From assembly GCA_020442545.1 (NCBI GenBank), contig JAGRJX010000216.1, positions 1 to 7,514 on the forward strand: a stretch of DNA of 7,514 nucleotides, read 5' to 3'. The notes under the pieces were generated by a model, which ran no database searches, was not told where the DNA came from, and saw nothing but the letters and a program-made list of their open reading frames with translations. Position 1 is the stretch's first letter. Every line of letters starts with the position of its first letter. Source of the DNA: Lysobacterales bacterium (GTDB lineage Bacteria; Pseudomonadota; Gammaproteobacteria; Xanthomonadales; Xanthomonadaceae). Of this stretch, positions 1 to 7,159 are shown piece after piece. The position numbers and the translations under genes are program-made.

Positions 1-546
1 GCCGATCACCGGATCGAGCTTTCCGGACTCTGCGCGCTCGGTCAGGTCGATGGTGAACTTGGCCAGCGCTTGACGCTGGTCTTCAGCGTTTTCGCTCTGC
101 ACGTTCTCGCCACCGCGCAATTTGTCGATGGCGGCTTCGAGCCGCGACTTGTCGGCACCGGCAGCTTTCAGCGCCTTGCCAACCGCGCCGCTGTCCTCCA
201 ATGCGGCCAGTACGAACAGCTCGCTGGCAATGAAGGCATCGCCGCGCTGCTGGGCCAGCTTGTCGGTGACGTTGAGCAGGCGGCCGAGGTCGTTGCCAAC
301 GCTCAGGTTGCCGGCCTGACCGGACACTTTCGGCAGCGCTTCCAGCGTCTCGCCCAGCCGTTCACGAAGTGCTGGCACGTTGACGCCGGCCTGCGCCAGC
401 AAGGGCCGCGTGCTGCCATCTTGTTGATCCAGCAGCGCAATCAGCAGGTGAACGGGTTCGATCAGGTTGTGGTCGCGGCCTACCGCAAGCGATTGCGCTT
501 CCTGCAAGGCCTGCTGGAAGCGCGAGGTGAGTTTGTCCATGCGCAT
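1..546 (-). CDS. clpB: ATP-dependent chaperone ClpB (N-terminal part, cut by window edge)
   Basis: ClpB is the cytosolic AAA+ disaggregase that works with DnaK to rescue aggregated proteins after heat stress. The visible 182 codons begin MRMDKLTSRFQQALQEAQSL and match the ClpB N-terminal domain (about residues 1-145), including the family-typical stretches HNLIEPVHLLIALL, RGDAFIASELFVLAALE and, entering the first nucleotide-binding domain, EDQRQAL followed by FTIDLTERAESGKLDPVIG. The Walker A motif lies beyond the left edge, so ATPase residues cannot be checked. The ATG at 544-546 is chosen because a GGAGA ribosome binding site at 553-557 sits 6 bases before it; a second in-frame ATG at 538-540 is less well placed. 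The gene is downstream of rluD and pgeF as in E. coli, but has its own apparent sigma-32 promoter in the 113-base gap. Val149 is encoded by GTG at 100-102, the position of the known internal start in E. coli ClpB. Identity is secure. Confidence 0.97.
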   Translation of the reverse strand, partial: MRMDKLTSRFQQALQEAQSLAVGRDHNLIEPVHLLIALLDQQDGSTRPLLAQAGVNVPALRERLGETLEALPKVSGQAGNLSVGNDLGRLLNVTDKLAQQRGDAFIASELFVLAALEDSGAVGKALKAAGADKSRLEAAIDKLRGGENVQSENAEDQRQALAKFTIDLTERAESGKLDPVIG

Positions 547-552
547 CGGGCA

Positions 553-557
553 TCTCC
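553..557 (-). promoter_or_regulatory. clpB ribosome binding site
   Basis: On the minus strand the sequence reads GGAGA, then 6 bases (TGCCCG), then ATG. This is a near-consensus Shine-Dalgarno site and decides for the first of two closely spaced in-frame ATGs (544-546 rather than 538-540). It lies in the 10-base palindrome TCTCCGGAGA (553-562). Confidence 0.75.
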
Positions 558-581
558 GGAGAGGCTGTATCAATGCCTCTG

Positions 582-609
582 AGATGGTGGCGGTTGCCCA
601 CGGATCAAG
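582..609 (-). promoter_or_regulatory. Probable sigma-32 (RpoH) heat-shock promoter of clpB
   Basis: Read on the minus strand, a -35-like CTTGATC (603-609) is followed after 13 bases by CACCATCT (582-589). The published E. coli sigma-32 consensus is CTTGAAA, 11-16 bases, CCCCATNT, so the -10 matches 7 of 8 positions (the N counted as a match) and the -35 matches 5 of 7, with correct spacing. It sits in the only gap between pgeF and clpB. The predicted transcript start is near 575, giving a leader of about 30 bases. E. coli clpB is a known sigma-32 target, which agrees with this reading. The assignment is by inspection only. Confidence 0.7.
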
Positions 610-645
610 TCGGCGCGGCGAGGACGTGCCTGCCAGCCGCCATCA

Positions 646-658
646 GCGGGTGACCCGC
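646..658. repeat. Small hairpin just after the pgeF stop codon
   Basis: GCGGG, a 3-base loop and CCCGC form a perfect 5-bp stem directly behind the pgeF stop codon (660-662). On the minus strand it is followed by GC-rich sequence without a T run, so it does not look like an efficient intrinsic terminator. It could pause transcription or protect the 3' end of the rluD-pgeF message. Read-through into clpB seems likely. Confidence 0.3.
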
Positions 659-659
659 G

Positions 660-1424
660 TCAGCGCATCCACACCAGCGTGGCCATCCGGCCGCTGGCCG
701 CGCCATCCCGACGGTACGAATAAAAGCGTTTTGCATCGCTGATCGTGCAGTGTCTACCGCCATGGATGCGATCCACGCCTGCATCCCGCAGACGCCGGCG
801 CGCCAGCGTGTAGAGGTCGCAATGCCAGTGGCCAGGCCGCGTGGCGTGAAATGCCGGCCGGTCGTCCGCAGCCTGATCCAGCAACGACGCGCGGACTTCC
901 TCACCCACTTCATAGGCATCCGGGCCCGCCGCCGGACCTAGCCACGCCAGCAGGCGCGACGGTGACGTGCGCATGGCCGCCAGCGTCGCCTGCAGCACGC
1001 CAGCCGCCATGCCGCGCCAGCCAGCATGGGCGACAGCCACCTCGCTACCGTCTTCGGCGGCGAACACCACCGGCAGGCAGTCGGCCGTCAGGATCGCAAG
1101 CACGGTACCGGGAGTGACGCTGATCGCGGCATCCGCCGCCGGCTCGTCGCCTTCGCAGGACGCCGCCTCGGCCTGCAAGACGCGCGTGCCGTGAACCTGA
1201 TGCAGCCAGCGTGGCGTCCCGGGCAGACCGGCAAGCTCAATCAGGGCTTCACGGTTTGCCAGCACGTGGTCGGTCCGGTCACCACTGCGCAGGCCCAGGT
1301 TGAAGCGCTCGTAAGGGGGCACCGAGACACCGGCCGGACCGCGCAGCGTGGTCAGCGCGCAAACACCGGCGACGTCCCAGTCCGCCCATAGCAGAGATGA
1401 CGACGCTACGGAACGCTCGCCCAT
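660..1424 (-). CDS. pgeF: Peptidoglycan editing factor / purine nucleoside phosphorylase, YfiH (DUF152, laccase-domain) family
   Basis: This cytosolic enzyme family (E. coli YfiH/PgeF) has been linked to removal of L-Ser-containing muropeptide precursors and has purine nucleoside phosphorylase and adenosine deaminase activity in homologues. From the ATG start the protein has 254 residues, close to the E. coli length. The three metal-binding residues of the family are visible: His78 in QVHG, Cys116 in TADCLPV and His133 in AHAGWRG. Other family blocks are PPYERFNLGL near the N-terminus, GPAAGPDAYEVGEEV in the middle and FYSYRRDG near the C-terminus. The start at 1424 (ATG) lies 5 bases past the rluD stop. 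An in-frame GTG at 1437-1439 would overlap rluD by 10 bases but has no ribosome binding site, while the ATG has only a weak GAG 4 bases upstream. Translation is therefore probably coupled to rluD. Family identity is secure; the exact start is less so. Confidence 0.94.
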   Translation of the reverse strand: MGERSVASSSLLWADWDVAGVCALTTLRGPAGVSVPPYERFNLGLRSGDRTDHVLANREALIELAGLPGTPRWLHQVHGTRVLQAEAASCEGDEPAADAAISVTPGTVLAILTADCLPVVFAAEDGSEVAVAHAGWRGMAAGVLQATLAAMRTSPSRLLAWLGPAAGPDAYEVGEEVRASLLDQAADDRPAFHATRPGHWHCDLYTLARRRLRDAGVDRIHGGRHCTISDAKRFYSYRRDGAASGRMATLVWMR

Positions 1425-1429
1425 CAATC

Positions 1430-2437
1430 TCAGGCCCACTCGGGCGGATTGGCCTCGGTGTCGCGGCGCAGCCTGGCAATGAGCGTTTCAAGGTCTGCCG
1501 GCCTTGGCGCCTCGACGGCCAGTTCATCACCACTGACCGGATGCACAAAGCTGAGCCGCTCGGCGTGCAGCGCCTGCCGTCGGAAGCCGCGCAGCACGGC
1601 CAGCGTCTCGTCGTCCGCGCCCTTGGGCGGCCGGCGCAGGCCGCCGTACAGCGGGTCGCCGAGCAGCGGATGCCCACGATGGGCGAAATGCACGCGAATC
1701 TGGTGGGTACGGCCGGTTTCAAGGTCGGCCTGGACGCGCGTATGTGCGCGGAAGCGCTCGCGGATGCGGAAATGGGTCACCGCCGGTCGCCCCTCCTCGA
1801 CCACCGCGCGTTTCAGGCGGTCGTGCGGATGGCGATCCAGCGGGGCGTCAATGGTGCCGCCTGCAACCAGCGTGCCGAGGACGACAGCCTCGTAGCGACG
1901 GTGGATGTCGCGGGCGGCGAGCAGCGCCACCAGCGCCGCGTGGCTTTCCAGACGCCGCGCCACCAGCAGGGCACCGCTGGTGTCCTTGTCCAGGCGATGG
2001 ACAATGCCGGCGCGCGGCAGGGCCGCCAGCGACGGATCGTGGTGCAGCAGCGCGTTGACCAGCGTGCCACTGCGGTTGCCGGCGCCCGGGTGCACCACCA
2101 GCCCGGGCGGCTTGTTCACCACCAGCAGGTGCTCGTCTGCATGCAGGATATCCAGGGCGATGGCTTCGGCCTGGTCGTCCAGCGCTGGCTCGTCGGGCAC
2201 GCGGACCTGGACACGTTCGCCGGCCAGAACCGGGTCGCGCGGCCGTCGTTGCGCTCCTTCGACGGTGGCGTCACCGGACTTGATCCAGGCCGCCAGGCGC
2301 GAGCGCGAATACGCCGGAAACAGCTGCGCCAGCGCCTGGTCGAAGCGCAGCCCCGCCTCGGCGGTGCCGACTTCGGCTTCGCGAATGGCGGGGGACTGGT
2401 CGGTGGATGGACGGCTGGAATCGGGTCTGACGTTCAT
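1430..2437 (-). CDS. rluD: 23S rRNA pseudouridine(1911/1915/1917) synthase RluD
   Basis: RluD converts three uridines in helix 69 of 23S rRNA to pseudouridine, which supports late assembly of the large ribosomal subunit. The 335-residue product has an S4-like RNA-binding domain at about residues 30-80 (RFDQALAQLFPAYSRSRLAA) and then the RluA-family catalytic domain. The catalytic motif HRLDKDTSG contains the expected aspartate, Asp150. Further family blocks are VVNKPPGLVVHPGAGN (106-121), GRPAVTHF (216-223), the RTHQIRVH loop (243-250) and GDPLYGG (260-266). Overall colinearity with E. coli RluD is good, including RPPKGA and RQALHA, which separates it from RluA and RluC. The N-terminus is about 11 residues longer than in E. 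coli. The ATG at 2435-2437 has no clear Shine-Dalgarno site. The gene is divergent from bamD and leads the rluD-pgeF unit. Confidence 0.95.
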   Translation of the reverse strand: MNVRPDSSRPSTDQSPAIREAEVGTAEAGLRFDQALAQLFPAYSRSRLAAWIKSGDATVEGAQRRPRDPVLAGERVQVRVPDEPALDDQAEAIALDILHADEHLLVVNKPPGLVVHPGAGNRSGTLVNALLHHDPSLAALPRAGIVHRLDKDTSGALLVARRLESHAALVALLAARDIHRRYEAVVLGTLVAGGTIDAPLDRHPHDRLKRAVVEEGRPAVTHFRIRERFRAHTRVQADLETGRTHQIRVHFAHRGHPLLGDPLYGGLRRPPKGADDETLAVLRGFRRQALHAERLSFVHPVSGDELAVEAPRPADLETLIARLRRDTEANPPEWA

Positions 2438-2560
2438 TCGGCGTTGCGCTGATGCGTGGAGTCGGGTTTCGGCTTTGCGCTATGATCGGCCCCTTCCGGT
2501 GGCCCGCAGGGCGTCTCAAAGCCCCCCGGCACCGGCCCGACCCGTCAAAGCGATGTCTCC
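2438..2560. promoter_or_regulatory. Divergent control region between rluD and bamD
   Basis: This 123-base gap must hold promoters for both directions because the two genes are divergent and neither has another visible source of transcription. A plausible bamD -10 is annotated separately. For rluD I see no convincing -35/-10 pair on the minus strand. Neither gene has a clear Shine-Dalgarno match. The right part (about 2490-2550) is very GC-rich. Confidence 0.5.
2481..2486 (+). promoter_or_regulatory. Candidate -10 element of the bamD promoter
   Basis: TATGAT matches the sigma-70 -10 consensus TATAAT at 5 of 6 positions and is followed by a GC-rich discriminator. It is the only such hexamer in the gap. 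The -35 is weak: TGGAGT at 2457-2462, with 18-bp spacing, matches only 3 of 6 positions. The implied start near 2492 gives a leader of about 68 bases. Confidence 0.4.
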
Positions 2561-3391
2561 ATGATCCGATATTCCGGCCTTCTGCGCCTGCTCATCCTCG
2601 CAACCCTGCTGCTGACCGTCGGCTGCGGCCGCTATTTCAGCAAGGAAGACCCGATGGAGACCCTGCCGGTCGAAGGTATGTACCAGGAGGCCAAGACCTC
2701 CATCCAGAACGGCAACTACAGCCGTGCTGCGCGCTACTACCGCCGCCTGATAGCCCGCTTCCCCTACGGGTCGTACACCGAACAGGCGCAGCTGGAGCTG
2801 GCCTACGCGCAGTACAAGACGCGCGACAACGAGGAGGCGTTGTCCGCGGTCAATCGCTTCATCAAGACCTATCCGACCAATCCGCACGTCGACTACGCCT
2901 ACTACCTGCGTGGTCTGATCAATTTCTCGCGCCGCGACACCTTTCTCGGCAACTATGTGCGCCTGGACCTGACCCAGCGCGACCAGAGCAGTATCCAGCA
3001 GAGCTTCAACGACTTTGCCGAACTGCTGCGCCGCTATCCGAACAGCCGCTACGCCGCCGATACGCGCCAGCGCATGGTCTACCTGCGCAACCAGATGGCG
3101 CGCCATGAAGTGAACGTGGCCAAGTACTACCTGCGCCGCGATGCCTGGATCGCCGCCGCCAACCGTGGCCGTTACGTCGTCGAGCACTACCCGCAGTCGG
3201 AGTACATCCCGGACGCGCTGGCCATCATGGCGCTGAGCTACGACCACCTGGGCCAGCAGCAGCTCTCCGCCGACGCCCGTCGCGTGCTGCAGCTGAATGA
3301 TCCGCAGCACCCGTACCTGACCGGTGACCACTGGCCGAAGGGCAGCGGCTGGTGGAAACGCCTTGTCCCGCTGGCTGGTGATCGCCGCTGA
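2561..3391 (+). CDS. bamD: Outer membrane protein assembly factor BamD (ComL/YfiO), lipoprotein
   Basis: BamD is the essential lipoprotein of the Bam complex. It is anchored to the inner leaflet of the outer membrane, where it recognises beta-barrel substrates together with BamA. The 276-residue product begins with a lipoprotein signal peptide: basic start, hydrophobic core LLRLLILATLLLT, then a lipobox VGC with the lipidated cysteine at residue 22. Five TPR-like helical repeats follow, with typical BamD signatures such as YQEAKTSIQNGNYSRAARYY (41-60), RFPYGSYTEQAQLELAYAQY, NPHVDYAYYLRGL, YPNSRYAADTRQRMVYLRNQ and VAKYYLRRDAWIAAANRGRY. The usual small-residue spacing at the lipobox is slightly atypical, with Thr at -3 instead of Leu. 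Compared with E. coli (245 residues), there is a C-terminal tail of about 25 residues rich in Trp and basic residues (HWPKGSGWWKRL). No clear Shine-Dalgarno site precedes the ATG. It is divergent from rluD, as in E. coli. Confidence 0.96.
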   Translation: MIRYSGLLRLLILATLLLTVGCGRYFSKEDPMETLPVEGMYQEAKTSIQNGNYSRAARYYRRLIARFPYGSYTEQAQLELAYAQYKTRDNEEALSAVNRFIKTYPTNPHVDYAYYLRGLINFSRRDTFLGNYVRLDLTQRDQSSIQQSFNDFAELLRRYPNSRYAADTRQRMVYLRNQMARHEVNVAKYYLRRDAWIAAANRGRYVVEHYPQSEYIPDALAIMALSYDHLGQQQLSADARRVLQLNDPQHPYLTGDHWPKGSGWWKRLVPLAGDRR

Positions 3392-3414
3392 AGCGCGGCC
3401 ACCACCGCACCAGC

Positions 3415-6400
3415 TCAACCGGATCGGCGCACCCGCCAGCCAGCCAAAGCCGCCTCCAACTGTGAACGGGTAGCCGGCTTGCGCAGGAATCCGTCCATAC
3501 CGGCTTCAAGAGCATCGCGTTCGGCATTCGGATCGGCGCGGGCAGTCAATGCGATGAGGCCGAAGCGCTGACCCTGCGTACGCAGCAGGCGGGCAAGCTC
3601 CAGGCCGTCGATACCGGGCAGGTCAAGGTCGAGGAAGGCGAGATCGAAGTCGCCGCTGGCGCGCGCCAGCGCGTCGAGCCCGTGCGCGGCCCAGCTGACC
3701 CGATGACCCAAACTTTCCAGCTGACCGGAAACCACGTTGGCAACGGTGCTGTCGTCTTCAACCAGCAGGATATTGAGCGAGAGCTGGTCTGGCGGCGTCG
3801 AGGCCGCTACCGGCTGCACCCCGGCAGCCGTCGCGCCAGCGGCAGGTGGAAATGCAGACGCCGGCACTGATTCCCGCAGCACCGCATCCGCGACGGGCAG
3901 CGGCAGCGTCACCGTGAAACGACTGCCTTTACCCGGTTCGCTGCGCACATCAATGCGCCCGCCCATCAGCAGCGCCAGCTCCTGACAGATTGCCAGCCCC
4001 AGCCCGCTGCCCCCGTAATGTGCCGCCGTGCGCGCGCCTTCGGCCTGCTCGAAGCGCTGGAACAGGCGTCGCTGCTGCTCGGCATCCAGCCCGGGACCGC
4101 TGTCGGCGACCTCGAAAACCACGCCACCACCCGTGCCGCCGGCAGCACGAAGCGATACAAAACCATCCGTGGTGAACTTGACCGCATTCCCCCCCAGATT
4201 CAGCAGGATCTGCTGGATACGGTGGGCGTCGCCCAGCAGCGCGTCGGGAAGCCCGGCATCCGTCTCGACGTCGAAGCGCAGACCCTTGGCTTCTACCTGC
4301 GGCGCCAGCCATGCGCTGACGTCATCGATCACGACGCGCGGGCTGAACGCTGCGTCCTGCAGACTGAGGCGTCCGGCTTCGATCCGCGACAGGTCGAGCG
4401 CATCGTTGAGCAGCCGCAGCATGTGCTGACCGGAGCGATGGATCGCTTCTACGCGCTCCCGCTGCTTCGCCTGCAGCGGCGACTCCAGCAGTAGTTCGCT
4501 CATGCCCAGGACGCCAGTCATCGGGGTACGGATCTCGTGTCCCATGGTCGCCAGAAAGCGGCTCTTGGCCTCCGATGCCTGGATGGCCCAGCGCCGTTCG
4601 CGATCACGGATTGCCGCGGCATGGCGCGTGGCCATCCGGGCGCGGTAGGCGTACCAGGCCCACAACAGCAGCAGCATGAGCAGCACGAGTGCCGCCAGCC
4701 GCGCCGGCAGGCTCTGCCACCAGGGCGGAAGAACCGTCAACTCGCGGACCAGCGGTGTCGGCGTCCAGCGCCCATCGGCATTGGCAGCAAGCACCTCCAG
4801 TCGATAGTCACCGGGCGGCAGCGACGGATAGTTGCGCTCGCCACCGGGCCCGACCTCCACCCAGTCGCTGTCCGCGCCATCCAGCCGGAAGCGAAAGCGC
4901 CGCCCGCCGGGATCCGAAAGCGCCGGCACTCGGGCTCTTACGGTCAGCTCCTGATCGCCAGGGCGCAGCGTCCACGGACCCTCCGGTGCCAGGCCCAGGC
5001 GCCGACCATCGCGCCGCAGCTGAACCGACCGCAGCTCCACCTTCGGCTCTGGCGCAAGGTCCGGCGGATGGAACAGCAGAATTCCCCCGGTGTAGCCGGT
5101 CACGATGCGGTCTCCGGCCAGCTGCGTCAGCGGTCGGTTGCTGAACTCACTTCCCGGCAATCCGTCGCGCGTGCTGAATGATCGTGATCGCCTCGCGACC
5201 GGGTCCAGGCGCCAGAGGCCGCGCAGGGTGGTCAGCCAGATCCGCCCGTCGCCATCGAGGGCCATGCCACCGGCCGGCACCGGAGGCGCGCCGTCGTGGC
5301 TGTCCAACGTGATGTCAACGCGCCAGGCGCCGGAATCCGGCCGATGCCGCTGGACGCGATCCACGCGCTGCGTCCACAGACGGCCCTCCGCATCGAACAG
5401 GAACGCATGAACACGACCGGCGTCGACACCCGGCACCGGCCTGAACCCCGCGCCGTCAAGACGCCGCATGCCGGCCCCGGTGGCCAGCCACAACGATCCG
5501 TCAGGCGCCCATGCCATGGACTCCACTTCGGCATTGTCGAGCGATCCGCTGGCCACGTCGAAGTGCGCCAGCACCTGCCCCTGCGCATCGCGGTGCTGGA
5601 CGCCCGCGCCCATCGCCGAAAGCCAGACGCCGCCATCGCCATCCGCCAGCAGATGGTCGACCAGCCCCGGCGGCGTGGCGTCATCGCTGCTCTCCGCGTT
5701 CCAGTCCTTGCGGGTGGTTTCCGGTTCACGCGGATCAAGACGACTGAGACCGGTCTGATGGCCGATCCAGAGTGCGTCCGGCGCGGTCTGCAGCGCCATC
5801 CACAGACGATCATCCGCCAGCGCGTCTGCCGGAATGCGGCGCTCCACGCGGCCACTGCCCGGGTCCAGCCAGTCCACGCCACCGTGCCGCCCCACCATCC
5901 ACAGTCCGCCATCCAGCGCAGCACTGGTGCGCACCGGCGAGCGACTCGACGGCGTAGCCACATCGTCCTCACGATGGGGAATCGCGGCAAAATCGCGCCA
6001 GCCCGGCGACAGCCGGAACAGGCCCTGACCGCGCGTTGCAAACCAGTAGCCGCCATCATGATCAACGCGCATGTCCATCACCGAGGCGCGGGCAATCGGC
6101 AGGTCACGCCACGCGGAACCGGCCGCGTCGCGATAGTGATCGGCACCATCACCCGGCGAAGGCAGGCGATCCAGCCCCCGCTGAGTCCCGAGCCAGGCCA
6201 ATCGTCCGTTCTCGAACAGGAACGACGCCACCGACGCGCTGCTCATCCGATCCGCCCATGCGGGGACTTGCAGCCCGCCACCGGGAGCAAGCCGCTGCAG
6301 GCCGCCACTGCTGGCAATCCACAGCGCGTCGTTCAAGCCTTTGCCGATCTTGAACACGACCCGTCCCAGCAGACCGCCACCGGCATTGGCCAGCGTCTGG

Positions 6401-7074
6401 AAATGCTCACCGTCGAAACGCTGCAGGCCATTGACGCTGCCGATCAGCAGACGACCCTGCGCATCCACCTGCAGGTCGAGGATGGTGTCGTGCGCCAGGC
6501 TGTCCGGGTTGTCGGCATCGGCACGCCAGACTTTGAGCGCATCGGTTTCCGGATCAAGGCGATACAGGCCGCCGGCGTAGGTGCCGAACCAGATTGCGCC
6601 GTCCGGCGTCGAGGTGATGGTCCACACGTCGTCGCTGGCCAGCGCTTGCGGTGCGCCCTTACGGTAGATCCGGAAACCCTCGCGATCCGCTTCCATCCGC
6701 GCCAGTCCACCGCCTTCGACCGCCACCCACAGACGATTGGCGCGGTCCACATGCAGCGCCTGCACGACATTACCGGCCAGACCGTCGTCAACGCCCGGCT
6801 GGTAGCGGTAGACCTCGAAATCGGCACCGTCGAAGCGTCCCAGACCATCATTGGTCGCCACCCACAGGTAACCCTCCTGATCCTCGGCCAGCGCCACCAC
6901 ATCGTTGCCCGGCAGCCCATCGGCCACCGTGAACTGGCGGAACATCGGTGTTTCCGGCAGCGCGATGCGCAAAGCCTGCGATGCCATCGGCGTGGCACTG
7001 ATCAAGGACAGCAAGACCGCCACCAACAGCCGCCCCATGAATGCGCTTTTTCCCGCCGCCTTGCCCTGACCCAT
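3415..7074 (-). CDS. Hybrid sensor histidine kinase with 14-blade periplasmic propeller, Y_Y_Y domain and receiver
   Basis: The product is a 1219-residue membrane-bound hybrid kinase. From the N-terminus there is a signal peptide (1-33; hydrophobic MGRLLVAVLLSLISATPMA, cleavage probably near SQA) and then 14 regulator-propeller repeats spaced about 48 residues apart between residues 52 and 671. Their pattern is D-x-x-G-x-L-W-[VFI]-[AG]-T-x-x-G-L-x-R-[FL]-D. A Y_Y_Y domain follows (about 679-785, NYPSLPPGDYRLEVLAANADG), then one membrane helix (about 789-809). The HisKA domain has the phospho-accepting His846 in MGHEIRTPM. The HATPase has its N box (Asn959, Asn963), G1 box DSGPGL (991-996), F box FQRFEQ and G2 box GGSGLGLAI (1021-1029). 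After an Ala/Pro-rich linker (1060-1098) comes a receiver (1100-1212) with acidic EDD, phospho-acceptor Asp1149, Thr1177 and Lys1199. All catalytic residues are present. There is no HPt or DNA-binding domain. The start at 7074 is favoured by GGGGAG 8 bases upstream. The ligand is unknown; related two-propeller sensors in Bacteroides bind carbohydrate fragments. Confidence 0.93.
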   Translation of the reverse strand: MGQGKAAGKSAFMGRLLVAVLLSLISATPMASQALRIALPETPMFRQFTVADGLPGNDVVALAEDQEGYLWVATNDGLGRFDGADFEVYRYQPGVDDGLAGNVVQALHVDRANRLWVAVEGGGLARMEADREGFRIYRKGAPQALASDDVWTITSTPDGAIWFGTYAGGLYRLDPETDALKVWRADADNPDSLAHDTILDLQVDAQGRLLIGSVNGLQRFDGEHFQTLANAGGGLLGRVVFKIGKGLNDALWIASSGGLQRLAPGGGLQVPAWADRMSSASVASFLFENGRLAWLGTQRGLDRLPSPGDGADHYRDAAGSAWRDLPIARASVMDMRVDHDGGYWFATRGQGLFRLSPGWRDFAAIPHREDDVATPSSRSPVRTSAALDGGLWMVGRHGGVDWLDPGSGRVERRIPADALADDRLWMALQTAPDALWIGHQTGLSRLDPREPETTRKDWNAESSDDATPPGLVDHLLADGDGGVWLSAMGAGVQHRDAQGQVLAHFDVASGSLDNAEVESMAWAPDGSLWLATGAGMRRLDGAGFRPVPGVDAGRVHAFLFDAEGRLWTQRVDRVQRHRPDSGAWRVDITLDSHDGAPPVPAGGMALDGDGRIWLTTLRGLWRLDPVARRSRSFSTRDGLPGSEFSNRPLTQLAGDRIVTGYTGGILLFHPPDLAPEPKVELRSVQLRRDGRRLGLAPEGPWTLRPGDQELTVRARVPALSDPGGRRFRFRLDGADSDWVEVGPGGERNYPSLPPGDYRLEVLAANADGRWTPTPLVRELTVLPPWWQSLPARLAALVLLMLLLLWAWYAYRARMATRHAAAIRDRERRWAIQASEAKSRFLATMGHEIRTPMTGVLGMSELLLESPLQAKQRERVEAIHRSGQHMLRLLNDALDLSRIEAGRLSLQDAAFSPRVVIDDVSAWLAPQVEAKGLRFDVETDAGLPDALLGDAHRIQQILLNLGGNAVKFTTDGFVSLRAAGGTGGGVVFEVADSGPGLDAEQQRRLFQRFEQAEGARTAAHYGGSGLGLAICQELALLMGGRIDVRSEPGKGSRFTVTLPLPVADAVLRESVPASAFPPAAGATAAGVQPVAASTPPDQLSLNILLVEDDSTVANVVSGQLESLGHRVSWAAHGLDALARASGDFDLAFLDLDLPGIDGLELARLLRTQGQRFGLIALTARADPNAERDALEAGMDGFLRKPATRSQLEAALAGWRVRRSG

Positions 7075-7082
7075 GCGGCTCA

Positions 7083-7088
7083 CTCCCC
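7083..7088 (-). promoter_or_regulatory. Ribosome binding site of the hybrid kinase (decides start)
   Basis: On the minus strand GGGGAG stands 8 bases before the ATG at 7072-7074. The frame stays open up to an ATG at 7246-7248, with other ATGs at 7096-7098 and 7036-7038. Only 7074 has a strong site and places a basic n-region directly before the hydrophobic signal-peptide core. The longer reading would run through REP-like hairpins and is rejected. Confidence 0.75.
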
Positions 7089-7159
7089 ATCGGCTCATGC
7101 CCGATGCTGGCAGGCACGAGCCAATGCAGCAAGCGCAGCCATGCAACCATCGTTCGGCC

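Noticed and set aside
553..580. Possible RNA thermometer in the clpB leader (AGAGGC/GCCTCT stem and the palindrome TCTCCGGAGA over the ribosome binding site)
   Set aside because: The predicted sigma-32 transcript starts near 575, so most of the upstream stem arm would not be in that RNA. The palindrome around the Shine-Dalgarno site leaves too little loop for a stable hairpin.
1437..1439. GTG as alternative start of pgeF overlapping rluD
   Set aside because: No ribosome binding site precedes it and the added five residues are outside the family core. The ATG at 1422-1424 is preferred, though the GTG cannot be excluded.
1397..2452. Open frame of 351 codons on the plus strand opposite rluD
   Set aside because: rluD on the minus strand has its catalytic motif and full colinearity with the family. 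The opposite frame is low-complexity Gln/Arg/Val-rich and is a GC-bias shadow.
2516..3418. Open frame of 300 codons on the minus strand opposite bamD
   Set aside because: bamD has a signal peptide, lipobox and TPR signatures on the plus strand. The opposite frame spans the bamD promoter side and shows no family features.
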